A DNA stretch of 64,000 bases, from contig NZ_LMDC01000012.1 in the NCBI RefSeq assembly GCF_001425705.1, positions 725,294 through 789,293 of the forward strand, read 5' to 3'. Shown here piece after piece: positions 24,575 through 33,254 of the stretch. How positions within the stretch are numbered: the stretch's first letter is position 1; each line of letters starts with the position of its first letter. This DNA is from Pelomonas sp. Root1217 (GTDB lineage Bacteria; Pseudomonadota; Gammaproteobacteria; Burkholderiales; Burkholderiaceae_C). Made by a program: the position numbers and the translations under genes. Below the pieces are notes generated by a model. That model did not search any database and had not been told where the DNA came from. It worked only from the letters and a program-made list of their open reading frames with translations.

Positions 24575-25221
24575 TTCAGGGCTTGTGGCGGCAGCTGCGC
24601 CTGCGCGCCGTCGATCAGCAGGCGCAGCGCGCGGTCGAACAGGCGGTCGGGCTCGTCGCCCAGCGTCTGCGCCCAGCCGGCGGCCAGCAGCGGGTATCGC
24701 GCCGCGTCAGGGCCGTCCAGCATCGACGACGGCGGCGCATCGGGCGATTGCGCGGACTGTTCCTCCAACACCCAGCCGACGACGAAGCGCCCGACCGACA
24801 TCATCAGCCGGGTGGCCTGGCCGGGCTCAAAGCCGGCGGCGCACAACAGGCGCAGGCGGGCCTCGATGGAGTCGAAGTGCAGGGGGCTCGGCCGTGTGCC
24901 GGCATGCAGGCGCGCGCCGTCGCGGTAGGCCAACAGCGCGCGGCGAAAGCTGTGGCCGTTCGCTATCAGCCAGTCCTGCCAATACTGACCCGGAGTCGGC
25001 TCGGCCTGGGCGTGGTTCTCCAGCACGACGGCTTCGGACATCGCGTCCAGCAGCGCTGCCTTGCTCTTGAAATGCCAGTACAGCGTCGGCGACTGCACGC
25101 CCAGGCGCTCGGCCAGCTTGCGGGTGCTCAGCGCGTCGATGCCGACCTCGTTCAGCAGGTCGAGGGCGGCACGCAGCACATCGTCGCGGTTGAGTCGACT
25201 GGAACGTTCGGTGGCATTCAT
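24550..25221 (-). CDS. tetR: Tetracycline-repressor-type TetR
   Basis: Repressor of 223 residues that aligns without gaps, at a constant offset of 6, to most of the Tn10 TetR(B) as I remember it: LLNEVGIDALSTRKLAERLG, PTLYWHFKSKAALLDA, SFRRALLAYRDGARLHAGTR. Residues that contact tetracycline-Mg in TetR(B) are kept: His70 (=His64), Asn88 (=Asn82), Phe92 (=Phe86), His106 (=His100), Thr109, Arg110 and Pro111 (=103-105). It is divergent from a TetA-like exporter, with two tet-operator-like palindromes between. The start ATG overlaps the proximal operator. The open frame continues far upstream antisense to tetA, but that part is not coding. Confidence 0.9.
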   Translation of the reverse strand: MNATERSSRLNRDDVLRAALDLLNEVGIDALSTRKLAERLGVQSPTLYWHFKSKAALLDAMSEAVVLENHAQAEPTPGQYWQDWLIANGHSFRRALLAYRDGARLHAGTRPSPLHFDSIEARLRLLCAAGFEPGQATRLMMSVGRFVVGWVLEEQSAQSPDAPPSSMLDGPDAARYPLLAAGWAQTLGDEPDRLFDRALRLLIDGAQAQLPPQALNQAGRVAP

Positions 25222-25240
25222 CTCTAGCAATGATAGAGAT
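25220..25240. promoter_or_regulatory. tet operator-like palindrome, tetR-proximal
   Basis: Perfect 7-bp arms ATCTCTA and TAGAGAT around a 7-bp centre. Read on the minus strand the core is CTCTATCATTGCTAGAG, which differs from Tn10 tetO1 (as remembered) by very few bases. It overlaps the tetR start codon, so bound TetR would block its own transcription. Confidence 0.85.
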
Positions 25241-25255
25241 GCTGCGGCAGAATGT

Positions 25256-25274
25256 TCCCTATCAACGATAGAGA
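25256..25274. promoter_or_regulatory. tet operator-like palindrome, tetA-proximal
   Basis: The site TCCCTATCAACGATAGAGA matches the remembered Tn10 tetO2, TCCCTATCAGTGATAGAGA, in all but two central bases. Its right half overlaps the ribosome-binding site of the tetA-like gene. The centre is 35 bp from that of the other operator. Confidence 0.88.
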
Positions 25275-25281
25275 GACCGAC

Positions 25282-26457
25282 GTGAATCGAGCCTTGACCG
25301 TCATCCTGATGACGCTGCTGCTGGACGCCGTGGGCATGAGCCTGGTGTTTCCCATCCTGCCCGGCCTGCTGCGCGAACTGGCCGGCGCTGACGCCACCAC
25401 CCACCACTACGGCGCGCTGCTGGCCGTCTACGCGGCGATGCAGTTCCTGTTCTCGCCGGTGCTGGGCGCGCTCAGCGACCGCTTCGGCCGCCGGCCCGTG
25501 CTGCTGGCCTCGCTGGCGGGTGCTGCAGCCGACTATGTGCTGATGGCGCTGGCGCCCAATCTCGCCTGGCTCTACATCGGGCGGGTGCTGTCCGGCATCA
25601 CCGGCGCGAGCATGGCCGTGGGCACGGCCTACATCACCGACGTCACGCCCGAGGCCGACCGCGCCAAGCGCTTCGGCCAGATGGGCGCGGCCATGGGCCT
25701 GGGCTTTGTCGTGGGGCCGCTGATCGGCGGAGCTTTGGGCGAGTGGTCGCTGCGCGCGCCCTTTGTCGCCGCGGCTGTCATGAATGCCTTGAATCTGGGT
25801 GTGGCTTGGTTTGCGCTGCCGGAGTCCAACCAGAACCGCACGTCCAGGCTGGAAGTGTCCAAGTTCAACGCCTTCTCGGCCTTGCACCGGCTGGAAGGCA
25901 AGCGGCCCCTGCTGCCGCTGGTGGGCGTGTTCGCTGTCATCGCGCTGGTGTCGCAGGTGCCGGCGGCGCTGTGGATCCTGTACGGCCAGGACCGCTATGG
26001 CTGGACGGCCTGGGTGGCCGGCCTGTCGCTGGCTTGCTATGGCGGCCTCCATGCCGTCTCGCAGGCATTCATCACCGGGCCGATGGTGGCCAAGCTCGGC
26101 GAGAAGCGCGCGCTGTTGGCCGGCGTGGCGGCCGACGCCCTGGGCTTTGTCGGCATGGGCGTGGCGGTGGCGGGCTGGATGCCGTTCGCGCTGCTGCCGC
26201 TGTTCGCCGTCGGCGGGCTGGCACTGCCGGCCCTGCAGGCCATGCTGGCGCGGCAGGTGGACGAGCAGCACCAGGGCGAGTTGCAGGGCACGCTGGCCAG
26301 CCTGACCAGCCTGATCGGCATCGGCGGGCCGCTGGTTGTCACGGCCGGCTTTGCGGCGACGCAGGCCTCCTGGCCAGGCAGCGTCTGGATCGTCGCGGCG
26401 GCGCTGTATCTGCTGGCGCTGCCGCTGCTGTTCAGCCGCCGCGCTCGCTCGGCGTAA
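25282..26457 (+). CDS. tetA: TetA-type tetracycline/H+ antiporter (MFS)
   Basis: Twelve-helix MFS exporter of 391 residues, clearly TetA-like. Shared features are LLDAVGMSLVFPILPGLLRE, SDRFGRRPVLLASLAGAAAD (motif A), IGRVLSGITGAS, the second-half block ALWILYGQDRYGWTAWVAGL and ALPALQAMLARQ. By family it pumps the metal-tetracycline complex out in exchange for protons. The GTG at 25282 is chosen because GAGAG stands 6 nt before it; an ATG at 25252 would place the start ahead of the operator. It is divergent from tetR and controlled by the two operators between them. The base composition matches the neighbours, so it looks intrinsic rather than recently acquired. Confidence 0.88.
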   Translation: MNRALTVILMTLLLDAVGMSLVFPILPGLLRELAGADATTHHYGALLAVYAAMQFLFSPVLGALSDRFGRRPVLLASLAGAAADYVLMALAPNLAWLYIGRVLSGITGASMAVGTAYITDVTPEADRAKRFGQMGAAMGLGFVVGPLIGGALGEWSLRAPFVAAAVMNALNLGVAWFALPESNQNRTSRLEVSKFNAFSALHRLEGKRPLLPLVGVFAVIALVSQVPAALWILYGQDRYGWTAWVAGLSLACYGGLHAVSQAFITGPMVAKLGEKRALLAGVAADALGFVGMGVAVAGWMPFALLPLFAVGGLALPALQAMLARQVDEQHQGELQGTLASLTSLIGIGGPLVVTAGFAATQASWPGSVWIVAAALYLLALPLLFSRRARSA

Positions 26458-26522
26458 CAACCAGCCGTTCCCCACCCTTCGGCAAGGGCGTTACGCTGGC
26501 GCGCTCTTCAGCGGGAGAACAG

Positions 26523-28694
26523 ATGGCCTGGCAATTCGCTCTGACGCGCCTGTGCGGCGCTTTTGCCCTCGCGGGCGCCGTGCTGCTGGCCCATGCCGCC
26601 GACCCGGGCGCGCCGCCCACGCCGGTTAAGCCGGTCACCGACCGCTACGGCGACGTCAGCGTCAACGACCCCTACCGCTGGCTGGAGAAAGCCGGCGACC
26701 CCAGGGTGAAGCAGTGGAGCGCCGCGCAAGACAAGCGCACGCGCGCCTATTTCGGCAAACTGCCGGCGCGCCAACCCATGTTCGACTGGCTGATGAAGCA
26801 GGCCTCGGCCAGCTCCAGCGCCTACTACAACCTGCGCGCCACGCCGGGCCGGCTGTTCGCGCTGTACAACCAGCCGCCCAGGCAGCAGCCCATGCTGGCC
26901 GTTCTGGGCCAGGACGCCGACCCCGCCAAGGCCCGCATCGTGCTGGACCCGAACACGCTCAACCCCAAGGGCACGACGGCCATCGACTGGTATGTGCCTT
27001 CGCCCACCGGCAAGCTGGTGGCGGTGTCGATGTCGGAGAACGGCAGCGAGGACGGCTCGTTGCACATCGTCGACGTGGCCACGGGCAAGGAGGTCGACAA
27101 GGTCATTCCCAACGTCCAGTACCCCACCGGCGGCGGCAGCTTGGCCTGGCGCGAGGATGGTTCCGGCTTCTGGTACACGCGCTACCCGGCCGCCAGCGAG
27201 CCGGCCGAGCGCCAGCACTTCTATCAGCAGATCTACTACCACCGCGTCGGCGACGATCCGGCCAAGGACGTCTATGTGCTGGGCAAGGACTTCCCGCGCG
27301 TCGCCGAAATCGCACTGGACGCCCGGCCCGGTGCGCCCGGCGTCATCGCTTCGGTCGCCAATGGCGATGGCGGCGAGTTCGCCCATTACCTGATCGCCGG
27401 GGACGGCGGCATCCGGCAGGTCACACGCTTCGAGGACAAGGTCGTCGCCGCAGCCCTGGGACCCGACGGGCTCTATCTCATCTCCCGCCAGGGCGCGCCG
27501 CGCGGCAAGCTGCTCAAGCTGGCGCTGGACGATCTGACGCTAGCCAAGGCGCAGACCATCGTGCCCGAGTCCGATGCGGCGCTGGAGCCCGGCGGCGAGT
27601 TCGGCGCGGGCAATATCACCCTCACCAAGGACGCCATCTACCTGCGTGAGATCGTCGGCGGGCCGTCGCGCGTGGCCATCTACGGCCTGGACGGCAAGCC
27701 TCGCGGGCAGCTGCAGCTGCCTGAGGTGGCGACCGTGGACGAGATGACCGTGATGGACGACGGCAGCCTGCTCGTCGCGGTGAAGACCTATCTCGAGCCG
27801 CCGCAGTTCCTGCGCGTTGACGCGGACAGCGGCAGGACCAAGGCCACGGCGCTGCGCCAGACCAGCCCGGTGTCCTTCGGCGACGTGGAGGTCGTGCGCG
27901 AGTTCGCGACCAGCAAGGACGGCACGCGCGTCCCGCTCAACATCGTGCGCAGGAAGGGCCTCAAGCTCGACGGCAGCGCACCGTTGCTGCTCAACGGCTA
28001 TGGTGGCTACAACGTCAGCCTGGTGCCGCGCTTCCTGGGTGCGGCGACCAGGCTGTGGCTGGACGCCGGCGGCGTCTACGTCATCGCCAACCTGCGCGGC
28101 GGCGGTGAGTTCGGCGAGACCTGGCATACCCAGGGCGCTTTGACGAACAAGCAGAACGTTTTTGACGACTTCGCCGCCTCGGCCCAATACCTGGTCGACA
28201 AGGGCTACACGTCCAAGGAACGCATGGCGGCCATAGGCGGCAGCAACGGCGGCCTGCTGATGGGTGCGGTGTTCACCCAGCATCCGGAGCTGTTCCGCGC
28301 CGTCGTCTCGACGGTGGGCATTTACGACATGCTGCGCGTGGAACTGGACCCGAACGGCGCCTTCAATGTCACCGAATTCGGCACGGTGAAGAACCTGGAG
28401 CAGTTCCAGGCGCTGTACGCCTACTCGCCCTATCACCACGTGCAGGACGGTGCGAAGTACCCGGCCATCTTCATGGCCACCGGCGAGACAGACGGGCGCG
28501 TCAACCCGATGCATTCGCGCAAGATGGTGGCGCGCCTGCAGGCGGCAACCGGCTCCGGCCGGCCGGTGCTGCTGAGCATCAACGCCCACGCCGGCCATGG
28601 CATGGGCAGCTCGCTGTCCATCCGCGTGAACCAGATGGCGGACATCTACGCCTTCCTGTTCGACCAGCTGGGTATAACGTCCCCGCTTCAGTAA
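26523..28694 (+). CDS. Prolyl oligopeptidase (S9A), periplasmic
   Basis: Serine peptidase of 723 residues that cuts short peptides after proline. A signal peptide (residues 1 to about 22, ending LLAHA) sends it to the periplasm. The N-terminal propeller domain includes VSVNDPYRWLE and the C-terminal alpha/beta-hydrolase carries Ser574 in GGSNGG, Asp657 in ETDGRVNP and His692 in AHAGHGMG. GGGAG precedes the ATG at 26523. The frame is open much further upstream through tetA, but that is a shadow. The 3' end overlaps the convergent arfB by 7 bp. Confidence 0.94.
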   Translation: MAWQFALTRLCGAFALAGAVLLAHAADPGAPPTPVKPVTDRYGDVSVNDPYRWLEKAGDPRVKQWSAAQDKRTRAYFGKLPARQPMFDWLMKQASASSSAYYNLRATPGRLFALYNQPPRQQPMLAVLGQDADPAKARIVLDPNTLNPKGTTAIDWYVPSPTGKLVAVSMSENGSEDGSLHIVDVATGKEVDKVIPNVQYPTGGGSLAWREDGSGFWYTRYPAASEPAERQHFYQQIYYHRVGDDPAKDVYVLGKDFPRVAEIALDARPGAPGVIASVANGDGGEFAHYLIAGDGGIRQVTRFEDKVVAAALGPDGLYLISRQGAPRGKLLKLALDDLTLAKAQTIVPESDAALEPGGEFGAGNITLTKDAIYLREIVGGPSRVAIYGLDGKPRGQLQLPEVATVDEMTVMDDGSLLVAVKTYLEPPQFLRVDADSGRTKATALRQTSPVSFGDVEVVREFATSKDGTRVPLNIVRRKGLKLDGSAPLLLNGYGGYNVSLVPRFLGAATRLWLDAGGVYVIANLRGGGEFGETWHTQGALTNKQNVFDDFAASAQYLVDKGYTSKERMAAIGGSNGGLLMGAVFTQHPELFRAVVSTVGIYDMLRVELDPNGAFNVTEFGTVKNLEQFQALYAYSPYHHVQDGAKYPAIFMATGETDGRVNPMHSRKMVARLQAATGSGRPVLLSINAHAGHGMGSSLSIRVNQMADIYAFLFDQLGITSPLQ

Positions 28695-29095
28695 TCCTTG
28701 CTGCGCCGCCCGGCCTTGATGTCGCTGCGCTTGGACTTGCCCTCCAGCCGGCGCTGCTGCGAACCATAGGTCGGCTTGGTCGCGCGGCGCGCCTTGGGCA
28801 CATGTGCGGCGGCCTGCACCAGCTCGATCAGGCGCGCGACCGCATCTGCGCGGTTGCGCTCCAGGCTGCGCGAGTCCTGAGCCTTGATGACGACCACGCC
28901 GTCCGACGTGATGCGCTGGTCCGCCCAGTTCAGCAGCCGGGCCTTGACGGCCTCGGGCAGGCTGGAGGCGCGGATGTCGAAGCGCAGATGGACGGCGTTG
29001 GAGACCTTGTTGACGTTCTGGCCGCCCGGGCCGCTGGCGCGGATCGCGTCGAAGTCGAGTTCATCCGGTCGCGGGGACCAGTGCAATTCAGGCAT
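28688..29095 (-). CDS. arfB: Alternative ribosome-rescue factor ArfB
   Basis: Peptidyl-tRNA hydrolase (135 residues) that frees ribosomes stalled at mRNA ends without tmRNA. The catalytic GGQ is at residues 24-26 ([20 protein letters not shown]) and a basic C-terminal tail ([20 protein letters not shown]) enters the empty mRNA channel. The gene overlaps the end of alr by 8 nt and is probably co-transcribed with it. Confidence 0.95.
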   Translation of the reverse strand: MPELHWSPRPDELDFDAIRASGPGGQNVNKVSNAVHLRFDIRASSLPEAVKARLLNWADQRITSDGVVVIKAQDSRSLERNRADAVARLIELVQAAAHVPKARRATKPTYGSQQRRLEGKSKRSDIKAGRRSKDY

Positions 29096-30188
29096 GGCGA
29101 ACGGGCACCCGCGGCGCGATGGCGCACATCAACTCGTAGCCGATGGTGCCGGCCGACTGCGCCACTTCGTCTATGGGCAGGCGTGACCCCTGCGGGCCTT
29201 CGCCCCACAGCGTGACCTCGCTGCCAAAGCCGCTGGCGGGCAGGTCGGACAGGTCGACCGCCAGCATGTCCATCGACACCCGGCCCAGCGTGCGCGTGCG
29301 CTTGCCGTCCACCAGCACGGGCGTGCCCGTGGGCGCGTGGCGCGGGTAGCCGTCGGCATAGCCGCAGGCGACGATACCGGCCCGCGTGATCTGCTCGGCC
29401 GTGAAGGCGCTGCCGTAGCCAATGGTGTCGCCCGGCTGCAGCTGCTGCACGCCGATAAGCCTGGAGCGCAGCGTCATTGCCGGCCGCAGGTCCCAATGGG
29501 CGGCGTCATGCTCGGGGAAATCGGGCACGCCGCCATAGCTCATGATGCCGGCACGCACCCAGTCCTGGGCGGTGCGCGCCGGGTGGCGCAGCGTGGCTGC
29601 GCTGTTGGCGATGGAGCGCTCGCCGGCCAGCCCCTCGGTCACGGCCTCGAAGGCGGTGAGCTGGTGGGCGATGCCATCGACACCTTGCCGCAAGCTGTCG
29701 GCGTCGGAGAAATGCGTCATCAGCCCGATCTCATCGACCTGGGGCAGGGCGTCCAGGCGTGCATAGGCGGCGCGAAAGGCGGCCGGCGTGAAGCCCAGCC
29801 GGTTCATGCCCGAGTTCAATTTGAGGAAGACGCGGTGCGGCTCGTGCGTCTTGTGCATGGCCAGCCAGTCGATCTGCTGCTCGCAGTGCACGGTATGCCA
29901 GAGCTTCAGGCGCGAGCACAGTTCCAGATCGCGCGGCTCGAACACGCCTTCCAGCAACAGGATGGGGCCGCGCCAGTCCAGCGCGCGCAAACGTTCGGCT
30001 TCGGCCAGGTCCAGCAGCGCGAAACCGTCGGCGGCGCGCAGGCCCTCAAAGGCGCGTTCGATGCCGTGACCATAGGCATTGGCCTTGACGACGGCCCAGA
30101 CTCGGGCATTGGGGGCTTGAGCGCGCGCGCGACCCAGGTTGTGAGCGAGCGCTTCGGTATGAATCAGGGCTTCAATCGGGCGAGGCAT
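29088..30188 (-). CDS. alr: Alanine racemase
   Basis: PLP enzyme (366 residues) making D-alanine for peptidoglycan. The PLP lysine is Lys35 in [11 protein letters not shown]. Other family blocks are [20 protein letters not shown], the second-subunit tyrosine segment [12 protein letters not shown], and [13 protein letters not shown]. It is first in a two-gene unit with arfB and divergent from lplT across 121 bp. Confidence 0.96.
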   Translation of the reverse strand: MPRPIEALIHTEALAHNLGRARAQAPNARVWAVVKANAYGHGIERAFEGLRAADGFALLDLAEAERLRALDWRGPILLLEGVFEPRDLELCSRLKLWHTVHCEQQIDWLAMHKTHEPHRVFLKLNSGMNRLGFTPAAFRAAYARLDALPQVDEIGLMTHFSDADSLRQGVDGIAHQLTAFEAVTEGLAGERSIANSAATLRHPARTAQDWVRAGIMSYGGVPDFPEHDAAHWDLRPAMTLRSRLIGVQQLQPGDTIGYGSAFTAEQITRAGIVACGYADGYPRHAPTGTPVLVDGKRTRTLGRVSMDMLAVDLSDLPASGFGSEVTLWGEGPQGSRLPIDEVAQSAGTIGYELMCAIAPRVPVRHA

Positions 30189-30309
30189 GGCCGGATTTTG
30201 CGCCCGGGTTTGGGGCGCCGCTGCCGAACTAGGGGCGTGCTATAAACCCGCGCCGCTCCCGTTTTACCGGCCTACAAGCAGAAGACAGTTCAGGATTGCG
30301 CTCCGACCG

Positions 30310-31599
30310 ATGAAACGCGGCTTTTACACCATCATGTCGGCGCAGTTTTTCAGCTCGCTGGCTGATAACGCACTGTTTGTCGCTGCCGTCGAGCTGCTGA
30401 GATCCTCCGGCGCCGCCGAGTGGCAGCGCGCCGCGCTGGTGCCGATGTTCGCCCTGTTCTACGTCGTGCTGGCGCCCTTCGTCGGCGCCTTTGCCGACGC
30501 CGTGCCCAAGGGCAAGGTGATGTTCTTCTCGAACAGCATCAAGGTGGTGGGCTGCCTGATGATGCTGTTCGGCGCCCACCCGCTGGCGGCCTATGCCATC
30601 GTCGGCCTGGGCGCGGCGGCCTATTCGCCGGCCAAGTACGGCATCCTGACCGAGCTGCTGCCACCGTCCCAGCTCGTCAAGGCCAATGGCTGGATCGAGG
30701 GCCTGACCATCACGTCCATCATCCTGGGCGTGCTGCTCGGTGGTCAGTTGATTGGTGACCGCGTCTCGCATCTGCTGCTGCTGATCGACATGCCGATGAT
30801 GGACACCGGCATCGACTCCCCACCCGAGGCGGCGATCGCCAGCCTGGTGGGCCTGTATGTGCTGGCGGCCCTGTTCAATCTGCGCATCCCGCGCACGTCA
30901 GCGCCGTTGCAGCCCTATGCGCACAGCTTCCTGGGCCTGGTGCGCGACTTCTCGTCCTGCAACAGCAGGCTCTGGCAGGACAAGCTCGGGCAGATCTCGC
31001 TGGCGACGACGACGCTGTTCTGGGGTGTCAGCGGCAATCTGCGCTACATCGTGCTGGCCTGGGCCGCCGCGGCCCTGGGCTATGGCACAACGCAGGCGTC
31101 CTCGCTGGTGGGCGTCGTCGCCATAGGCACGGCCGTTGGTGCCGTCGTCGCGTCGCTGTATTGCCGGCTGGACCGCGCCACCTCCGTCATCCCGCTGGGC
31201 ATCGCGATGGGGCTGCTGGTCATCTTCATGAACCTCATCCACAACGTGTGGGTGGCGGCGCCCTTCTTGATCCTGCTGGGCGGCATCGGCGGTTATCTCG
31301 TCGTGCCGATGAACGCGCTGCTGCAGCACCGCGGCCACAACCTGATGGGGGCCGGGCGCAGCATCGCGGTGCAGAACTTCAACGAACAGGCCTGCATCCT
31401 GGGCCTGGGCGCCTTCTACACGGCCATGACCCGCTTCGGCCTGTCGGCCTTCGGCGCGATCACCATCTTCGGCGTCGTCGTGGCCGGTGCCATGTGGTGG
31501 ATCAGGCGCTGGCACCAGCGCAACCTGGTCGTGCACAAGGAAGAGGTCGAGCATCTGCTCGACCTGGCCCGCACCGATCACCTGCCGCAGGACCGGTAA
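30310..31599 (+). CDS. lplT: Lysophospholipid transporter LplT
   Basis: MFS permease (429 residues) that flips lysophospholipids, mainly lyso-PE, across the inner membrane for re-acylation. Diagnostic stretches are KRGFYTIMSAQFFSSLADNA, YSPAKYGILTELLPPSQLVK, and VPMNALLQHRGHNLMGAGRS. The acyltransferase partner Aas is not adjacent here. The ATG at 30310 gives the usual N-terminus. Confidence 0.94.
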   Translation: MKRGFYTIMSAQFFSSLADNALFVAAVELLRSSGAAEWQRAALVPMFALFYVVLAPFVGAFADAVPKGKVMFFSNSIKVVGCLMMLFGAHPLAAYAIVGLGAAAYSPAKYGILTELLPPSQLVKANGWIEGLTITSIILGVLLGGQLIGDRVSHLLLLIDMPMMDTGIDSPPEAAIASLVGLYVLAALFNLRIPRTSAPLQPYAHSFLGLVRDFSSCNSRLWQDKLGQISLATTTLFWGVSGNLRYIVLAWAAAALGYGTTQASSLVGVVAIGTAVGAVVASLYCRLDRATSVIPLGIAMGLLVIFMNLIHNVWVAAPFLILLGGIGGYLVVPMNALLQHRGHNLMGAGRSIAVQNFNEQACILGLGAFYTAMTRFGLSAFGAITIFGVVVAGAMWWIRRWHQRNLVVHKEEVEHLLDLARTDHLPQDR

Positions 31600-31635
31600 T
31601 CCGGCCCTGGCAGACCTGGCAAACGGACGGGACGG

Positions 31636-32598
31636 TCAGCTGTTGGCGCTGCTGCCGCGGCCCTTGCGGCCGGTGGGCACCGGGATCAGGTGCTTGCCTT
31701 CCAGCACCATCTCGATGTGCTCGCTCCAGGCGCGGGCGATCTTGAAGCAGCCGCTGTGGTTGAGATGGATCTCGTTGTGCCAGTCGCCACTGATGCCGGT
31801 GGAGCCTGGCGCGGCCAGCGCCAGCGGCACGGCCGTCGAGTCGAAGATGAAGAGGCCGCGGAAGGCTTCCTTGTCAGCGGCCATGCTTTTGAGCAGTTGG
31901 GCCAGATGGAAGACCATCAGCCGGCTGACGGCCGCCCAATCGGCGGCGGGCACGCCGTAGGCCTTCAGCGCCGGGTAAAGCCAGGGGCCTCCGGCGCCCA
32001 GGTCATCGCCGCCCTCGGCGGCTGCGGGGCGCGGCATGGGCACGGCGTAGCAATGCATGAAGACGGGCTTGCCGGTGGACGGGCCCTGGTCGCGCAAGGA
32101 CAGCAGATGCTTGACGTTGGCACGCAGGTAGTCGCAGTAGGTCGCCCAGCCGGGCTCGGAGAAATAGCGCGCAACGCCCGCCGAGGGCGGCCCCCATTCG
32201 GTCTGGCGGCGCAGCAGGCGCAGCTCCAGCGGGATGGGCTCGCCGTTCCAGTTCTGGGCCGGCGTGCGCGCCGCGGCGATCAGGTCATTGCCACCGACGG
32301 ACAGCAGGATGCCGTCCCAGGTCGGCGCGTCGGGGCCGGTCAGCAGGCGCACGAAGTCCGGGCTGGACTCGAGGTCCACCATGTGCGACAGCGCATTGCC
32401 GGTGCCGGCGCAATTGACTGCGGCCGTCTTGGACTTGAAAACCAGCTCCTGCAGCAGGTTGGCATGGGCGTTGAGCTTGGCGCGCGCATTCGAGAACCAC
32501 GAGTCTCCCTGGGCCAGCAGCTTCCAGCGGAAGGTGCTGAAGTCGGGCGGGGTGCGTCCGGCCAGGTCGGCCGGGGTGTAGCAAGCCAGGTGATCCAT
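31636..32598 (-). CDS. SGNH/GDSL-like hydrolase
   Basis: Predicted esterase of 320 residues without a clear signal peptide. The SGNH blocks are visible: LLAQGDSW with the nucleophile serine near residue 33 (block I), a glycine in block II, LLSVGGNDLI (block III) and GDWHNEIHLNHSG (block V, Asp/His). Substrate unknown. It ends 36 bp from lplT (convergent) and is divergent from the glutathione peroxidase gene across 158 bp. Confidence 0.82.
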   Translation of the reverse strand: MDHLACYTPADLAGRTPPDFSTFRWKLLAQGDSWFSNARAKLNAHANLLQELVFKSKTAAVNCAGTGNALSHMVDLESSPDFVRLLTGPDAPTWDGILLSVGGNDLIAAARTPAQNWNGEPIPLELRLLRRQTEWGPPSAGVARYFSEPGWATYCDYLRANVKHLLSLRDQGPSTGKPVFMHCYAVPMPRPAAAEGGDDLGAGGPWLYPALKAYGVPAADWAAVSRLMVFHLAQLLKSMAADKEAFRGLFIFDSTAVPLALAAPGSTGISGDWHNEIHLNHSGCFKIARAWSEHIEMVLEGKHLIPVPTGRKGRGSSANS

Positions 32599-32756
32599 GA
32601 ATGAGGTGGTTTCCGAAGTTGCTGACGTGAGCCTGTCCCGCAGGACGGGGCGCCAAGTTCGCGCGATTGGACGGCCAGCCGCGCGGGCGGCGCCATGCTA
32701 CAAACCCTCGGGCCTGCCTGGGGGTAGCATGGGCAGCCTTTCTAGGGAGGAAGCCC

Positions 32757-33248
32757 ATGAGCGAGAGCGTCTTCGACTTCCAGGCCGTGTCCATTCGTGG
32801 CGAGCCGGCCGACCTGGCCTCGCAGCGCGGCAAGGTCCTGCTCATCGTCAACACGGCCAGCGAATGCGGCTTCACGCCTCAGTTCAAGGGCCTGGAGCAG
32901 CTTTGGGAGGACTACGGCCCCAAGGGGCTGGTCGTCATCGGCTTCCCGAGCAACGAGTTCGGCGGCCAGGACCCAGGCAGCAATGACCAGATCGCGTCTT
33001 TTTGCGAGCTGAACTACGGCGTCAGCTTCCCGATGATGGCCAAGACCAAGGTCAACGGCGGCGAGGCCCACCCGCTGTGGAAGTTCCTCAAGAGCGAGAA
33101 GCCGGGCTTTCTGGGCACGGAGGCCATCAAGTGGAACTTCACCAAATTCCTGATCGGCCGCGACGGCCAAGTCATCAAGCGCTATGCGCCAAATGACCCG
33201 CCGGAAAAAATGCGGGCTGACATCGAGGCTGCCCTGGCCGCGTCCTGA
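32757..33248 (+). CDS. Glutathione peroxidase family protein
   Basis: Thiol peroxidase (163 residues) reducing peroxides with thioredoxin or glutathione. The peroxidatic Cys37 lies in NTASECGFTPQ. The conserved FPSNEFGGQDPG block, with the catalytic Gln/Asn environment, and the KWNFTKFLI motif follow. GGAGG stands 8 nt before the ATG. It is convergent with the halogenase-like gene (6 bp apart). Confidence 0.93.
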   Translation: MSESVFDFQAVSIRGEPADLASQRGKVLLIVNTASECGFTPQFKGLEQLWEDYGPKGLVVIGFPSNEFGGQDPGSNDQIASFCELNYGVSFPMMAKTKVNGGEAHPLWKFLKSEKPGFLGTEAIKWNFTKFLIGRDGQVIKRYAPNDPPEKMRADIEAALAAS

Positions 33249-33254
33249 TCGATT

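Noticed and set aside
25222-26475. A minus-strand extension of tetR running antisense through the whole tetA gene
   Set aside because: The translated part is low-complexity Gln/His/Arg-rich sequence typical of antisense frames; TetR homology begins at the ATG at 25221.
25743-28694. A 983-codon plus-strand open frame that would fuse a long N-terminus to the prolyl oligopeptidase
   Set aside because: The first 260 codons are a GC-rich shadow of tetA in another frame; signal peptide and ribosome-binding site place the real start at 26523.
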